A stretch of DNA of 64,000 nucleotides from Mycobacteriales bacterium (lineage in GTDB: Bacteria; Actinomycetota; Actinomycetes; Mycobacteriales; SCTD01). Below the pieces are notes generated by a model. The model saw nothing but the letters and a program-made list of their open reading frames with translations. It was not told where the DNA came from and did not search any database. This document shows positions 49,526 to 63,565 of the stretch, piece after piece. The stretch is from NCBI GenBank assembly GCA_030447385.1, contig JAUJOY010000003.1, positions 345,000-408,999 of the forward strand, in the 5' to 3' direction. Both the position numbers and the translations under genes were made by a program. The first letter of the stretch is position 1, and each line of letters begins with the position of its first letter.

Positions 49526-50030
49526 CGAGTGACCGGGTGCTGCTCACGGCCGGCATGCTCGTGCTGGTCGGGCTGCTCTACCTGCTGATGCTCAAGGGGT
49601 GGCGCTCGCGCCAGCGGCGGCAGGGCGACCTGCCGCAGCCACCGACGCCACCGTCCACCCCGGGCGAGGCCGTGGTGCCGGCGACGGCGGGGCTGTTCGT
49701 CGGGACGACGTTCGCCGACGACTGGCTCGACCGCGTGGCGGTGCACGACCTCGCGCACCGAGCGGCCGGCTGGCTCGTCGTGGCGACGGACGGTGTGCAC
49801 GTGGAGCGGGAGGGGCTCCCCGACCTCTACCTGCCCTTCGACGCCGTGGACCGGGTCTTCCTCGGCGACGCGCTGGCCGGCAAGGTCGTCGGCCGGCAGG
49901 GGCTGCTGCTGCTCGACTGGCGTCTGGGCAGCCGCCTGCTCACCAGCGGCTTCCGGGCCGACGACTCGGCGCGCCACCTGTCGCTGGCCGAGGCCATCTC
50001 CGCCCGCCTGCCGGACCGGCTGGGAGCGCC

Positions 50031-50034
<4 letters not shown>
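49522..50034 (+). CDS. Small PH-like membrane protein between pyrC and carA
   Basis: The predicted 170-residue protein has an N-terminal transmembrane helix (about 5-25: [18 protein letters not shown]), a basic/Pro-rich linker, and a C-terminal soluble beta-rich domain ([42 protein letters not shown]) reminiscent of bacterial PH domains. Such a protein is found at this position in many actinobacterial pyr operons. Function unknown. Overlaps pyrC and carA by four bases each, so it is made with the pathway enzymes. Confidence 0.8.
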
Positions 50035-51149
<1,115 letters not shown>

Positions 51150-51152
51150 GCG

Positions 51153-54499
<3,347 letters not shown>

Positions 54500-54500
<1 letters not shown>

Positions 54501-55348
54501 TGCCGCTGCAGGTGTCGGGCGAGGTGCTGTCGGTACGCCGGGTCGGCGCCTACCAGCTCCTGACCGTCATCGCGCCGGGCATCCCGGAGCTGACCCGGCC
54601 AGGTCACTTCCTCGCCGTCCAGGTCGGCGGCCCGGAGTCGAGCATGCTGCTGCGCCGGGCGTTCGCCATCTACGACGTCAAGGACCGCGGGGTCTACGGC
54701 GGCACCGTGGAGTTCGTCTTCGCGGTCCACGGCAAGGGGACCGCCTGGCTGTCCAGCCGGCGGCCGCAGGACAGGCTCGACGTCGTCGGGCCGCTCGGCA
54801 CGCCGTTCCGCCTGCCGACGACGCCGGTGCAGGCGGCGCTCGTGGGCGGCGGCTACGGCAGCGCACCGCTGCTGCCTCTCGCGGGTGCGCTGCGCGGGCG
54901 CGGCTGCCGGGTGGACATCGTGCTCGGCGCTGGCAGCGCCGACCGGCTGTTCGGCCAGCTCGACGCCAAGCGGACGGCGGCCTCCCTCGTCGTCACGACC
55001 GACGACGGCTCCACCGGGCAGCGCGGGCGGGTCAGCGACGTGCTGCCGGAGGTGCTCGAGAAGAACAGGACCGACGTGGTCTACGCCTGCGGCCCGATGC
55101 CGATGCTGCGGGCGGTGGCGCAGCAGTGCGCCGAGCGCGGCATCCCCTGCCAGGTGGCCGTCGAGGAGTCGATGGCCTGCGGCATCGGCGTCTGCATGAC
55201 CTGCGTGCTGCCGGTGCTGGGCAGCGACGGGCGCACCCGGATGGTCCGCTCCTGCGTCGAGGGGCCGGTGTTCCTCGCCGAACGGGTCCGCTGGGAGGAC
55301 ATCGGAACGGTGCCGGCGGACACCGTCGGCGCACCCGTACGCCCATGA
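54500..55348 (+). CDS. pyrK: Dihydroorotate dehydrogenase electron transfer subunit PyrK
   Basis: The predicted 282-residue FAD and [2Fe-2S] protein has an FAD domain (PELTRPGHFLAVQVGG, LLRRAFAIYDV), NAD-binding VGGGYGSAPLLPLA and YACGPMPMLRAV, and a C-terminal ferredoxin cluster with Cys in ACGIGVCMTCVLPV and RSC. Passes electrons from PyrD to NAD+. Its presence makes the pathway's PyrD a class 1B enzyme, in contrast to the quinone-linked class 2 form of most actinobacteria. Confidence 0.93.
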
Positions 55349-56334
55349 CCGACCTGACGACGATCCTCGCCGGGGTGCGCTTCCCCAACCCGGTCTTCAC
55401 CGCCTCGGGCTGCGCCGCCGCCGGCAGGGAGCTCGACCAGTTCTTCGACGTCACCTCGCTCGGCGCGGTCGTGACGAAGTCGATCATGCTGGACGCCCGC
55501 TCGGGCCGGGCCACGCCCCGGATGGCCGAGACCCCGAGCGGGATGCTCAACTCGATCGGCCTGCAGGGGCCGGGAATCGATGCGTTCCTCGACCACGACC
55601 TCGCCTGGCTGGCGCAGCGGGGTGCGCGGGCGGTGGTGTCCATCGCCGGGTCCAGCGTCGAGGACTACGCCCGGCTCGCGTCCCGGCTGCGGGGCCGCCC
55701 CGGGTTGTCGATGATCGAGGTCAACATCTCCTGCCCGAACGTCGAGGACCGCGGCCAGGTGTTCGCCTGCGACCCGCGGGCGTCCTCCGGTGTCCTCAGC
55801 GCCGTCCGCAAGAACACCCCGGCCGAGATCCCGGTGTTCGCCAAGCTCTCGCCGGACGTGACCGACATCGTGGCGATCGCGGCGGCGTGCGTGGACGCGG
55901 GGGCCGACGGGCTCTCGCTGATCAACACCCTGCTCGGGATGGTCATCGACACCACGACGATGCGACCGGCGCTGGCCGGCGTCACCGGCGGCCTGTCCGG
56001 CCCGGCGATCCGGCCGGTCGCGGTGCGCTGCGTGTGGCAGGTGCACCAGGCGATGCCCGACGTCCCGCTTCTCGGCATGGGCGGCATCCGGACCGGTTCG
56101 GACGCCCTGGAGTTCCTCCTCGCGGGCGCGAGCGCCGTCAGCGTCGGGACCACGGTCTTCGGTGACCCGACGGCGCCGATGCGGATCCTCGGCGAGCTGA
56201 CGCAGGAGCTGTCCGACCGCGGGATCGCGCGCCTGCGCGACGTCATCGGCCTGGCCCACCGACCCGCGCAGCCGCACGTGCCCGAGGACCCCGACCCCGT
56301 CGGGGACGTCCCTGCCGCCAGGAGGAGCTCGTGA
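55345..56334 (+). CDS. pyrD: Dihydroorotate dehydrogenase, class 1B catalytic subunit
   Basis: FMN barrel enzyme (329 residues from the ATG at 55345, overlapping pyrK). Catalytic Cys in NISCPN marks class 1 (class 2 enzymes have Ser). Other motifs: NPVFTASGCAAAG, MLNSIGLQGPG, PVFAKLSPDV, LLGMGGIRTGSDALEF. Cytosolic, no membrane-binding N-terminal helix. Overlaps pyrF (GTGA). Confidence 0.95.
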   Translation: MTDLTTILAGVRFPNPVFTASGCAAAGRELDQFFDVTSLGAVVTKSIMLDARSGRATPRMAETPSGMLNSIGLQGPGIDAFLDHDLAWLAQRGARAVVSIAGSSVEDYARLASRLRGRPGLSMIEVNISCPNVEDRGQVFACDPRASSGVLSAVRKNTPAEIPVFAKLSPDVTDIVAIAAACVDAGADGLSLINTLLGMVIDTTTMRPALAGVTGGLSGPAIRPVAVRCVWQVHQAMPDVPLLGMGGIRTGSDALEFLLAGASAVSVGTTVFGDPTAPMRILGELTQELSDRGIARLRDVIGLAHRPAQPHVPEDPDPVGDVPAARRSS

Positions 56335-57044
56335 AGGCCCCCATCGCCGTCGCGTTGGACGCGCAGGACGCCGAGACCGCAGCCCGCTGGGCGCTCGCCG
56401 TCACCCCGCACGTCGCCGTCGTCAAGGTGGGCCTCGAGCTGTTCTGCCGGGTGGGGCCCTCCATCGTGCAGAGCGTGCGGGGGGCGTCGGGGACCGAGTT
56501 GTTCCTCGACCTCAAGCTGCACGACATCCCCAACACGGTGGCCGGCGCCGTTCGCGCCGTGGCCCGGCACAAGCCGCGCTACCTGACCGTGCACGCCGGC
56601 GGCGGGGCCGACATGGTGCAGGCGGCCGTCGAGGCCGCGGACGGGGTGACCATCGCCGCCGTGACCGTGCTGACCAGCATGTCGGAGGAGGCGCTGGCGG
56701 CGACCGGGCTTGCCGGGCCGCCGCTGGACGCCGTGCGCCGGCTGGCCGCGCTGGCCGTGGGCGCCGGCGCCGGCGCCGTGGTCTGCTCCCCGCACGAGGT
56801 CGCGGCGGTACGCGCCGAGGTCGGCCCTGCGGTGGTGCTGATCACCCCGGGAGTGCGGCCGGCCGGCGTCGAGGCGAACGACCAGGCGCGGGTCGCCACG
56901 CCCGAGCAGGCGCTTGCCGACGGCGCTGACCTGCTGGTGATCGGCCGCCCCATCACCGGCGCGCTCGATCCCGGCGCAGCGGCTGCCCGTATCGCCGCTT
57001 CGCTGCAGCCCGCACCAGCCGGGCGGCCCGGACGAGCCCGCTAG
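56331..57044 (+). CDS. pyrF: Orotidine 5'-phosphate decarboxylase
   Basis: Barrel enzyme producing UMP (237 residues). IAVALDAQDAETAARWA start, catalytic FLDLKLHDIPNTV (Asp-x-Lys-x-x-Asp), LVIGRPIT phosphate site. It is the short form typical for organisms with pyrK-linked operons rather than the longer mycobacterial type. Last gene of the pyrimidine operon. Confidence 0.95.
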   Translation: MKAPIAVALDAQDAETAARWALAVTPHVAVVKVGLELFCRVGPSIVQSVRGASGTELFLDLKLHDIPNTVAGAVRAVARHKPRYLTVHAGGGADMVQAAVEAADGVTIAAVTVLTSMSEEALAATGLAGPPLDAVRRLAALAVGAGAGAVVCSPHEVAAVRAEVGPAVVLITPGVRPAGVEANDQARVATPEQALADGADLLVIGRPITGALDPGAAAARIAASLQPAPAGRPGRAR

Positions 57045-57096
57045 CCGGCCCGGCAGCCGCCGCCCCCTGACATTGCCCCCCGGGGCTGCGCGCGGC

Positions 57097-57102
57097 TAGG
57101 TT
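57097..57102 (+). promoter_or_regulatory. Putative mihF promoter
   Basis: TAGGTT fits TANNNT; a start near 57109 gives a leader of about 42 bases with GAGGTGA about eight bases before the GTG at 57151. Confidence 0.45.
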
Positions 57103-57150
57103 CCCCCCCACGGTCCATCCTGCTCCGTCCCTACCTCGAGGTGACCCCGC

Positions 57151-57468
57151 GTGCCGCTGCCGTCCTTGACGCCCGAGCAGCGAGCCGCAGCCCTCGAGAA
57201 GGCGGCGGCCGCACGCCGGGCCAGGGCGGCGCTCAAGGTCCGGCTCAAGTCCAGCGGCACGAGCCTGAACGACGTGCTCGCCGACGGCGCCGACGACGAG
57301 GTGATCGGGAAGATGAAGGTCGTCGCCGTGCTCGAGGCCATGCCGGGGGTCGGCAAGATCCGAGCGGCCAAGATCATGCAACGGCTGGAGATCTCCCCCT
57401 CCCGGCGCATCCGCGGGCTGGGCGTGAAGCAGCGGGAAGCGCTCGTCCGGGAGTTCGGCGGCTCTTGA
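57151..57468 (+). CDS. mihF: Actinobacterial integration host factor mIHF
   Basis: The predicted 105-residue nucleoid-associated protein is unrelated to classical IHF. N-terminal LTPEQRAAALEKAAAARRARAA helix, then a helix-two turn-helix DNA-binding region (MPGVGKIRAAKIMQRLEIS) and RRIRGLGVKQREALVREFG. Bends DNA and supports phage integration and nucleoid compaction in mycobacteria and streptomycetes. Followed by gmk with a TTGA overlap; the mihF-gmk-rpoZ order is typical of actinobacteria. Confidence 0.95.
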   Translation: MPLPSLTPEQRAAALEKAAAARRARAALKVRLKSSGTSLNDVLADGADDEVIGKMKVVAVLEAMPGVGKIRAAKIMQRLEISPSRRIRGLGVKQREALVREFGGS

Positions 57469-58022
57469 GCGCTGCGGCCGGTCGGCTCACGGTCCTGTCC
57501 GGTCCCTCCGGCGTCGGCAAGGACAGCGTCATCGCTGCGGTGCGCCGGCGCCATCCCGACGTCTGGCTGTCGGTGAGCGTGACGACCCGGCCGCCGCGGC
57601 CGGGGGAGGTCGACGGGGTCGAGTACCACTTCGTGGACCAGGCCGGATTCGACCGGATGGTCGAGGCGGGCGAGCTGCTGGAGCACGCGTCCTACGCCGG
57701 GAGCTCCTACGGCACGCCGCGGCGTCCGGTCGAGCAGCGACTGGCCGAGGGGAAGTCGGCCCTGCTGCAGATCGACCTGAACGGCGCCAGGCAGATCCGG
57801 GAGCGTGTCCCTGAGGCCCGGCTGGTCCTGCTCGTCCCACCCTCGTTCGACGAGCTCGCCCGCCGGCTGTCCGGCCGCGGCACCGAGGACACCGGACGCC
57901 TCCACCGGCGGCTCGACCTGGCCCGCACCGAGCTGGCCGCGGAGGACGAGTTCGACGAGGTCATCGTCAACGACGAGGTCGAGGCGGCCGCCGACCGGCT
58001 GGTAGCGTTGCTCGAGATCTAG
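57465..58022 (+). CDS. gmk: Guanylate kinase
   Basis: Phosphorylates GMP (185 residues). P-loop [10 protein letters not shown] (Lys19), GMP-binding [32 protein letters not shown], and [13 protein letters not shown]. The start is a TTG at 57465 overlapping the mihF stop; no other start lies ahead of the P-loop in a sensible place. The P-loop ends KDS rather than the common KST/KGT. Confidence 0.94.
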   Translation: MSAAAGRLTVLSGPSGVGKDSVIAAVRRRHPDVWLSVSVTTRPPRPGEVDGVEYHFVDQAGFDRMVEAGELLEHASYAGSSYGTPRRPVEQRLAEGKSALLQIDLNGARQIRERVPEARLVLLVPPSFDELARRLSGRGTEDTGRLHRRLDLARTELAAEDEFDEVIVNDEVEAAADRLVALLEI

Positions 58023-58057
58023 CCCGACCGCACTCCCCCCGCGTCTGGAGAAACCCC

Positions 58058-58330
58058 GTGTCCGGCACCGTCGCGAACCCGATCGGCATCACCAACCCCC
58101 CGATCGACGAGCTGCTCGCCGCGACCGACTCCAAGTACAGCCTCGTGATCTACGCGGCAAAGCGCGCGCGCCAGATCAACGCCTACTACTCCCAGCTCGG
58201 CGAGGGCCTGCTCGAGTACGTCGGGCCGCTCGTGGAGACCGGGGTGCAGGAGAAGCCGCTGTCGATCGCGCTGCGGGAGATCAACGGCGGGCTGCTCACG
58301 CACGAGCAGGTCGCCGACCCCGCCGCCTAG
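58058..58330 (+). CDS. rpoZ: RNA polymerase omega subunit
   Basis: The predicted 90-residue subunit aids core RNA polymerase assembly and is the site of ppGpp contact in some bacteria. [34 protein letters not shown] is split across the conserved core (cited in part), with C-terminal [18 protein letters not shown] start with a purine-rich CTGGAGAAA upstream. Confidence 0.94.
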   Translation: MSGTVANPIGITNPPIDELLAATDSKYSLVIYAAKRARQINAYYSQLGEGLLEYVGPLVETGVQEKPLSIALREINGGLLTHEQVADPAA

Positions 58331-58343
58331 CCCGGCGTTCCTC

Positions 58344-59585
58344 TTGGCCGTCCCCGCATGTCCCCGGGTCGTCCTGGGCGTCGCGGGCGGCATCGCCGCC
58401 TACAAGGCGGTGGAGCTCCTGCGGTTGTTGTCCGAGAGCGGCTGCGAGGTCACCGTCGTTCCGACGAAGTCCTGCCTGCGCTTCGTCGGGGCACCGACGT
58501 GGGCGGCGCTGTCGGGCCGGCCGGTGCCTGAGGACCTGTGGTCGCAGGTGCACGAGGTCCCGCACGTGCGGCTGGGCCAGGAGGCCGACCTCGTCGTAGT
58601 GGCGCCCGCGACCGCCGACCTGCTGGGCCGGGCGGCGCACGGCCTGGCCGACGACCTGCTCACCAACGTCCTGCTGACCGCGCGCTGTCCGGTGGTCCTC
58701 GCGCCCGCGATGCACACCGAGATGTGGGAGCACGCGGCCACCCGCGCCAACGTCGCGCTGCTTCGGGCGCGGGGAGTTCTCGTCGTCGAGCCTGCGGTCG
58801 GGCGCCTGACCGGCGCCGACAGCGGCAAGGGCCGCCTCCCCGAGCCGGGAGAGCTGGCCGAGCTGTGCCGGCGGGTCCTCGCCGGCACCGAGCAGGACCT
58901 GTCGGGGCGCCGGGTGGTCGTCTCCGCCGGCGGCACCCGCGAGCACCTGGACCCGGTGCGCTTCCTCGGCAACCGCTCGTCGGGCAAGCAGGGCTACGCC
59001 CTCGCCAGGAGGGCCGCTGCCCGGGGTGCGCAGGTGGTGCTCGTCAGCGCGGTGTCCGCAGGCGCCCTGGCGGACCCGACGGGGGTCTGCGTCGTGCGCG
59101 TGACCAGCGCCCTCGAGCTGCGCGACGTCGTGCTGGCCGAGGCTTCGAGCGCCGACGCGGTCGTCATGGCGGCGGCCGTGGCCGACTACCGCCCGGTCGA
59201 GCGCGCCGCGTACAAGCGCAAGAAGTCCGGCCCGCTGACCGTCGAGCTGGTCCAGAACCCGGACGTGCTCGCCGAGCTGGTCGCCGCCCGGGCGGCCGGG
59301 CAGGTGCTGGTCGGCTTCGCCGCCGAGACCGGCGACGACGACGGCGACGCGCTGTTCCACGGCCGGGCGAAGCTGGCGAGGAAGGGCTGCGACCTCCTGG
59401 TGGTCAACCAGGTGGGGGACCCTGGCTACCCGACGGGCTTCGAGGTCGACGACAACGCCGCCACCGTGCTGTCCGCTGGCGGGTCCTCGACGGACATCCC
59501 GGTGGGCAGCAAGGACGTCCTCGCCGACGCCGTCTGGGACCTCGTCCGCGCCTTCTGGACAGGTACGCTCGCCGCCACCGACTGA
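58344..59585 (+). CDS. coaBC: Bifunctional phosphopantothenoylcysteine decarboxylase/synthetase
   Basis: Two-domain coenzyme A enzyme (413 residues). CoaC flavoprotein half: RVVLGVAGGIAAYKAVELL, PAMHTEMW (His where the common form is PAMN). CoaB ligase half from about residue 190: VVVSAGGTREHLDPVRFLGN and SSGKQGYALA, then VMAAAVADYRP and AYKRKKSG. The start is a TTG 14 bases after rpoZ; no ATG/GTG precedes the flavin motif in frame. Confidence 0.94.
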   Translation: MAVPACPRVVLGVAGGIAAYKAVELLRLLSESGCEVTVVPTKSCLRFVGAPTWAALSGRPVPEDLWSQVHEVPHVRLGQEADLVVVAPATADLLGRAAHGLADDLLTNVLLTARCPVVLAPAMHTEMWEHAATRANVALLRARGVLVVEPAVGRLTGADSGKGRLPEPGELAELCRRVLAGTEQDLSGRRVVVSAGGTREHLDPVRFLGNRSSGKQGYALARRAAARGAQVVLVSAVSAGALADPTGVCVVRVTSALELRDVVLAEASSADAVVMAAAVADYRPVERAAYKRKKSGPLTVELVQNPDVLAELVAARAAGQVLVGFAAETGDDDGDALFHGRAKLARKGCDLLVVNQVGDPGYPTGFEVDDNAATVLSAGGSSTDIPVGSKDVLADAVWDLVRAFWTGTLAATD

Positions 59586-59612
59586 CCACGGCCCAGTTGC
59601 CCGAGGAGCTTC

Positions 59613-60806
59613 GTGTCCCGACGCCTGTTCACCTCCGAGTCGGTGACCGAGGGCCATCCGGACAAGATCGCCGACGCGATCAGCGACTCGATCCTCGACG
59701 CCCTGCTGGCGCAGGACCCCACCAGCCGGGTCGCGGTGGAGACTCTGATCACGACCGGTCAGGTGCACGTGGCCGGCGAGGTCACCACCGAGGCCTACGC
59801 CGACATCCCCACGATCGTGCGCGAGCGGATCCTCGAGATCGGCTACGACAGCAGCAAGAAGGGCTTCGACGGGCTGTCGTGCGGGGTGAGCGTGTCGCTC
59901 GGGTCGCAGAGCCCCGACATCGCCCAGGGCATCGACGAGGCCTACGAGGCGCGCGTCGAAGGCGAGACCGACGAGCTCGAGCGGCAGGGCGCCGGTGACC
60001 AGGGGCTGATGTTCGGCTTCGCCTGCGACGAGACGCCCGAGCTCATGCCCCTGCCGATCGCCCTGGCGCACCGGCTCGCCCGCCGGCTGGCCGGTGTGCG
60101 CAAGGACGGCTCCGTCCCCTATCTGCGGCCGGACGGCAAGACCCAGGTCACCATCGAGTACGTCGAAGGCCGTCCCGTGCGCCTGGACACCGTCGTCGTG
60201 TCGAGCCAGCACGCCGCCGACATCGACATCGAGACGCTGCTCAAGCCCGACATCGCCGAGCAGGTCATCGACCCCGAGGTGTCGGGGCTGGCGATCGAGA
60301 CCGAGGGCTACCGGCTGCTGGTCAACCCCACAGGCCGGTTCGAGATCGGGGGCCCGATGGGTGACGCCGGCCTCACCGGCCGCAAGATCATCGTCGACAC
60401 CTACGGCGGCTACGCCCGCCACGGCGGCGGCGCCTTCTCCGGCAAGGACCCGTCCAAGGTGGACCGGTCGGCCGCCTACGCGGTGCGCTGGGTGGCCAAG
60501 AACGTCGTGGCTGCCGGGCTCGCGACCCGCTGCGAGGTCCAGGTGGCCTACGCCATCGGCAAGGCCGAGCCCGTAGGGCTGTTCGTCGACACCTTCGGCA
60601 CCGGCCTGCTCGACGACGAGAAGCTGCAGGACGCCGTCGTCGAGGTGTTCGACCTGCGACCGGCGGCGATCATCCGCGACCTCGACCTGCTGCGTCCGAT
60701 CTACACCCCGACCTCCTCCTACGGCCACTTCGGCCGCGAGGGCAAGGACTTCACCTGGGAGTCCACCGAGCGCTCCGACCTGCTGCGCCAGGCCGCCGGC
60801 CTGTAG
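59613..60806 (+). CDS. metK: S-adenosylmethionine synthetase
   Basis: Makes SAM from methionine and ATP (397 residues): [48 protein letters not shown], and the C-terminal [14 protein letters not shown]. Only 27 bases separate it from coaBC, and no SAM riboswitch is visible there. Confidence 0.97.
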   Translation: MSRRLFTSESVTEGHPDKIADAISDSILDALLAQDPTSRVAVETLITTGQVHVAGEVTTEAYADIPTIVRERILEIGYDSSKKGFDGLSCGVSVSLGSQSPDIAQGIDEAYEARVEGETDELERQGAGDQGLMFGFACDETPELMPLPIALAHRLARRLAGVRKDGSVPYLRPDGKTQVTIEYVEGRPVRLDTVVVSSQHAADIDIETLLKPDIAEQVIDPEVSGLAIETEGYRLLVNPTGRFEIGGPMGDAGLTGRKIIVDTYGGYARHGGGAFSGKDPSKVDRSAAYAVRWVAKNVVAAGLATRCEVQVAYAIGKAEPVGLFVDTFGTGLLDDEKLQDAVVEVFDLRPAAIIRDLDLLRPIYTPTSSYGHFGREGKDFTWESTERSDLLRQAAGL

Positions 60807-60809
60807 GCG

Positions 60810-60825
60810 CGGACCGGCCGGTCCG
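60810..60825 (+). repeat. 16-bp perfect palindrome after metK
   Basis: CGGACCGGCCGGTCCG lies four bases beyond the metK stop. It could fold into a short hairpin ending the metK transcript or be a protein site; no T-run follows. Confidence 0.5.
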
Positions 60826-60856
60826 GCGGCGGCCGGAGCCTGTCGCGATGCCCACC

Positions 60857-60862
60857 TAGCCT
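60857..60862 (+). promoter_or_regulatory. Leaderless-type promoter of priA
   Basis: TAGCCT, seven bases, GTG at 60870. Confidence 0.5.
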
Positions 60863-60869
60863 CGCCGGG

Positions 60870-62912
60870 GTGACCGCAGAGGATGCGCTGCCGCTGGGGC
60901 CGCCGCGGCCGCGCGGGCGCGCGTCTCAGCGGGCGCCGGCCCTCGCCCCTGACCGGCCCGTCGCCCGGGTGGCCGTGGACAGCGGGCTGGCCCACCTCGA
61001 CCGGCCCTTCGACTACGCGGTCCCGGCGGCCGTGACGGGGGTGGCCGAGGCGGGCGTCCGCGTGCGGGTGCGCTTCGCGGGGCGCCTGGTCGACGGCTGG
61101 CTGCTGGAGCGGGTCGAGGCCACCGAGCACCCGGGGCGGCTCGCACCGCTGCACAGCGTGGTCAGCGCCGAGCGGGTGCTGACCCCCGCCGTGGCGGCCC
61201 TGGCCCGCGCGGTCGCGGACCGCAACGCCGGCACGCTTGCCGACGTCCTGCGCCTCGCGGTCCCGCCCCGCCACGCGCGGGTTGAGGCGGAGGCCGCCGG
61301 GGCTGCGCGGTCCGCGGCCGAGCAGCCGCAGGCGGGCGGTGCAGCAGCCGGCGGCCAGGCGCAGCTGCCCCCAGGGGCGGGCCGCCCGTGGCGGCGCTAC
61401 CAGGCCGGCCCGGCCTACCTCTCGGCGCTCGCGGCCGGGCGCTCGCCACGCGCGGTCTGGTCGGCGCTGCCCGGGCCTACCTGGCCGGGCGAGGTCGCCC
61501 TCGCGGTGCAGGCCTGCCTGGTCAGCGGGCGCGGAGCCGTCGTCGTCGTCCCGGACCGCCGGGACCTGGACCGGGTCGCGGGGGCGCTGGCCGAGCTCGC
61601 GGTCCCGGCGGCCGCGCTGTCGGCCGACCTCGGCCCGGCCGAGCGCTACCGCCGCTGGCTGTCGGTGCTGCGCGGCGAGGTCCGCGTCGCGGTCGGGACG
61701 CGGGCCACGGCCTTCGCCCCGGTGGCCGACCTCGGACTGGTCGTCCTCTGGGACGACGGGGACGACCTGCACGCCGAGCCGCGGGCGCCCTACCCGCACG
61801 CGCGGGAGGTGCTCGCGCTGCGCGCACACCTCGCCGGAGCCGCCCTGCTCGTCGGTGGGCACGCGCGTACCGCCGAAGGCCAGCTGCTGCTCGACTCCGG
61901 CTGGGCCAAGCCGCTCGTGGCCGAGCGGCGCCAGGTACGCGCCTGCGCCCCAGTGGTGGACGGCACCGCAGAGGACCAGCTGGCCCGGGACCCCCTGGCC
62001 CAGGCGGCCCGGCTGCCCACCCTCGCCTTCGACGCGGCCCGCGCAGCGCTGGCCGGGGGGCTCCCGGTGCTGGTGCAGGTGCCCCGCCGGGGCTACCTCC
62101 CGAGCCTGGCCTGCGCGCTCGACCGCACCCCCGCGCGCTGCCCGGCCTGCGCGGGGCCGCTCGGCACAGCCTCCAGCAGCGCCGTCCCCGGCTGCCGGTG
62201 GTGCGGGCGGCTGGCCGCCGACTGGGTCTGCCCCTCCTGCGGGGGGCGGGCGCTGCGCGCAGCGACCGTCGGCGCGGGGCGGACGGCCGAGGAGCTGGGC
62301 CGGGCCTTCCCGGGCACCCCGGTCCGGACCTCGGGCAGGGACGGGGTCCTGGCAGGGGTCCGGGCCGCGCCCGCCCTCGTCGTCAGCACTCCAGGCGCGG
62401 AGCCGGTCGCGGACGGCGGCTACGGCGCCGTCCTGCTGCTGGACGGCTGGGCCGCCCTGGGCCGCGCCGACCTGCGCGCCGGCGAGGAGGCGCTTCGGCG
62501 CTGGTTCGCGGCGGCCGCCCTCGCCCGGCCGGCTCCGCAGGGACGGGTGGTCGTCATGGCCGACCGCGCCCTGCCGGCCGTGCAGGCCCTGATCCGCTGG
62601 GACCCGGCGGGCGCCGCCGTCCGCGAGCTCGGCGAGCGCAGGGCGCTGCGGTTCCCCCCCGCGGTGCGGATGGCGGCTCTCGTCGGCTCTGCCGCCGCCC
62701 TGGCCGAGCTCCTGGCGGCGGTGCCGGAAGCCGCCCGGCGGGACGTGCTCGGGCCGGTCCCGGCCGGCGAGGACAGCGAGCGGCTGCTGCTGCGGGTCCC
62801 GCTCGGCGCGGGAGCGCAGCTCGCCTCGGCCCTGGCCGCAGCTTCGGCAGTACGCAGTGCGAAGAAGGGCGAGCCGGTGCGCATCGAGCTCGACCCGCGC
62901 ACCCTCGTCTGA
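60870..62912 (+). CDS. priA: Helicase-deficient primosomal protein N' (PriA)
   Basis: The predicted 680-residue PriA-like protein has an N-terminal DNA-binding domain (VARVAVDSGLAHLDRPFDYAVP, GVRVRVRFAGRLVDGWLLE), helicase-like domains and a zinc-binding region with paired CxxC motifs (CPAC, CRWC, CPSC). At the Walker A position the sequence is LPGPTWPGEV instead of GVTGSGKTEV, losing the essential Lys, and the DEEH box is replaced by WDDGDD. It is therefore not an active ATPase, as known for mycobacterial PriA, and probably serves as a replication-restart scaffold. Confidence 0.9.
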   Translation: MTAEDALPLGPPRPRGRASQRAPALAPDRPVARVAVDSGLAHLDRPFDYAVPAAVTGVAEAGVRVRVRFAGRLVDGWLLERVEATEHPGRLAPLHSVVSAERVLTPAVAALARAVADRNAGTLADVLRLAVPPRHARVEAEAAGAARSAAEQPQAGGAAAGGQAQLPPGAGRPWRRYQAGPAYLSALAAGRSPRAVWSALPGPTWPGEVALAVQACLVSGRGAVVVVPDRRDLDRVAGALAELAVPAAALSADLGPAERYRRWLSVLRGEVRVAVGTRATAFAPVADLGLVVLWDDGDDLHAEPRAPYPHAREVLALRAHLAGAALLVGGHARTAEGQLLLDSGWAKPLVAERRQVRACAPVVDGTAEDQLARDPLAQAARLPTLAFDAARAALAGGLPVLVQVPRRGYLPSLACALDRTPARCPACAGPLGTASSSAVPGCRWCGRLAADWVCPSCGGRALRAATVGAGRTAEELGRAFPGTPVRTSGRDGVLAGVRAAPALVVSTPGAEPVADGGYGAVLLLDGWAALGRADLRAGEEALRRWFAAAALARPAPQGRVVVMADRALPAVQALIRWDPAGAAVRELGERRALRFPPAVRMAALVGSAAALAELLAAVPEAARRDVLGPVPAGEDSERLLLRVPLGAGAQLASALAAASAVRSAKKGEPVRIELDPRTLV

Positions 62913-62943
62913 GTCTCGCCGAAGCCGGGCAGGAGCAGCCGCC

Positions 62944-62949
62944 TATCAT
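62944..62949 (+). promoter_or_regulatory. Leaderless-type promoter of def
   Basis: TATCAT, six bases, GTG at 62956. An AGGAG at 62930-62935 upstream could also be read as a ribosome-binding site for a read-through transcript. Confidence 0.5.
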
Positions 62950-62955
62950 CGACAG

Positions 62956-63504
62956 GTGGCCACCCGACCCATCCGCCTGTTCGGCGACCCGGTGCTGCGC
63001 ACCCCCGCTGCGCCTGTCACGACGTTCGACAAGGAGCTGCGGACCCTCGTCAAGGACCTCGCCGACACGATGATCGACGCGCCCGGCGTGGGCCTTGCAG
63101 CGCCGCAGATCGGGGTGGGGCTGCGGGTGTTCGTCTTCGACGTGGGCGACGTGCTCGGGCACCTGGTCAACCCGGTCCTGCACTTCCCGAGCGAGGAGGA
63201 GCAGGACGGCCCGGAGGGCTGCCTGTCACTGCCCGACCTCACCTTCGACTGCCGCCGTCGCCAGCACGTGATCGCCCACGGGCAGAACGGCTACGGGGAT
63301 CCGGTCACGATCGAGGGCAGCGACATGCTCGCGCGGTGCGTGCAGCACGAGACCGACCACCTCGACGGGGTCCTGTTCATCGACCGGCTCGACGTGGCGA
63401 CCCGGCGTGCGGCTCTGGAGGCCATCCGCCTGGCCGAGTGGTCGGACTCGCCGGCGCCGGTGGTCAAGGCGAGCCCGCACCCGCTGTTCGGACAGGCCCG
63501 CTGA
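62956..63504 (+). CDS. def: Peptide deformylase
   Basis: Removes N-formyl groups from nascent proteins (182 residues from the GTG at 62956). The three metal-site motifs are intact: [18 protein letters not shown] and QHETDHLDG. Positioned before fmt, which adds the formyl group to initiator tRNA, as in most bacteria. Confidence 0.96.
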   Translation: MATRPIRLFGDPVLRTPAAPVTTFDKELRTLVKDLADTMIDAPGVGLAAPQIGVGLRVFVFDVGDVLGHLVNPVLHFPSEEEQDGPEGCLSLPDLTFDCRRRQHVIAHGQNGYGDPVTIEGSDMLARCVQHETDHLDGVLFIDRLDVATRRAALEAIRLAEWSDSPAPVVKASPHPLFGQAR

Positions 63505-63565
63505 CCTCCCGCCCTCCAGGGGTGCACCTCTGCCGCCGGGCCCGCTGCCGGCCGGCAACCGCTCC

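Noticed and set aside
59586-59612. SAM riboswitch upstream of metK
   Set aside because: Only 27 bases separate coaBC and metK and no conserved SAM aptamer sequence is present.
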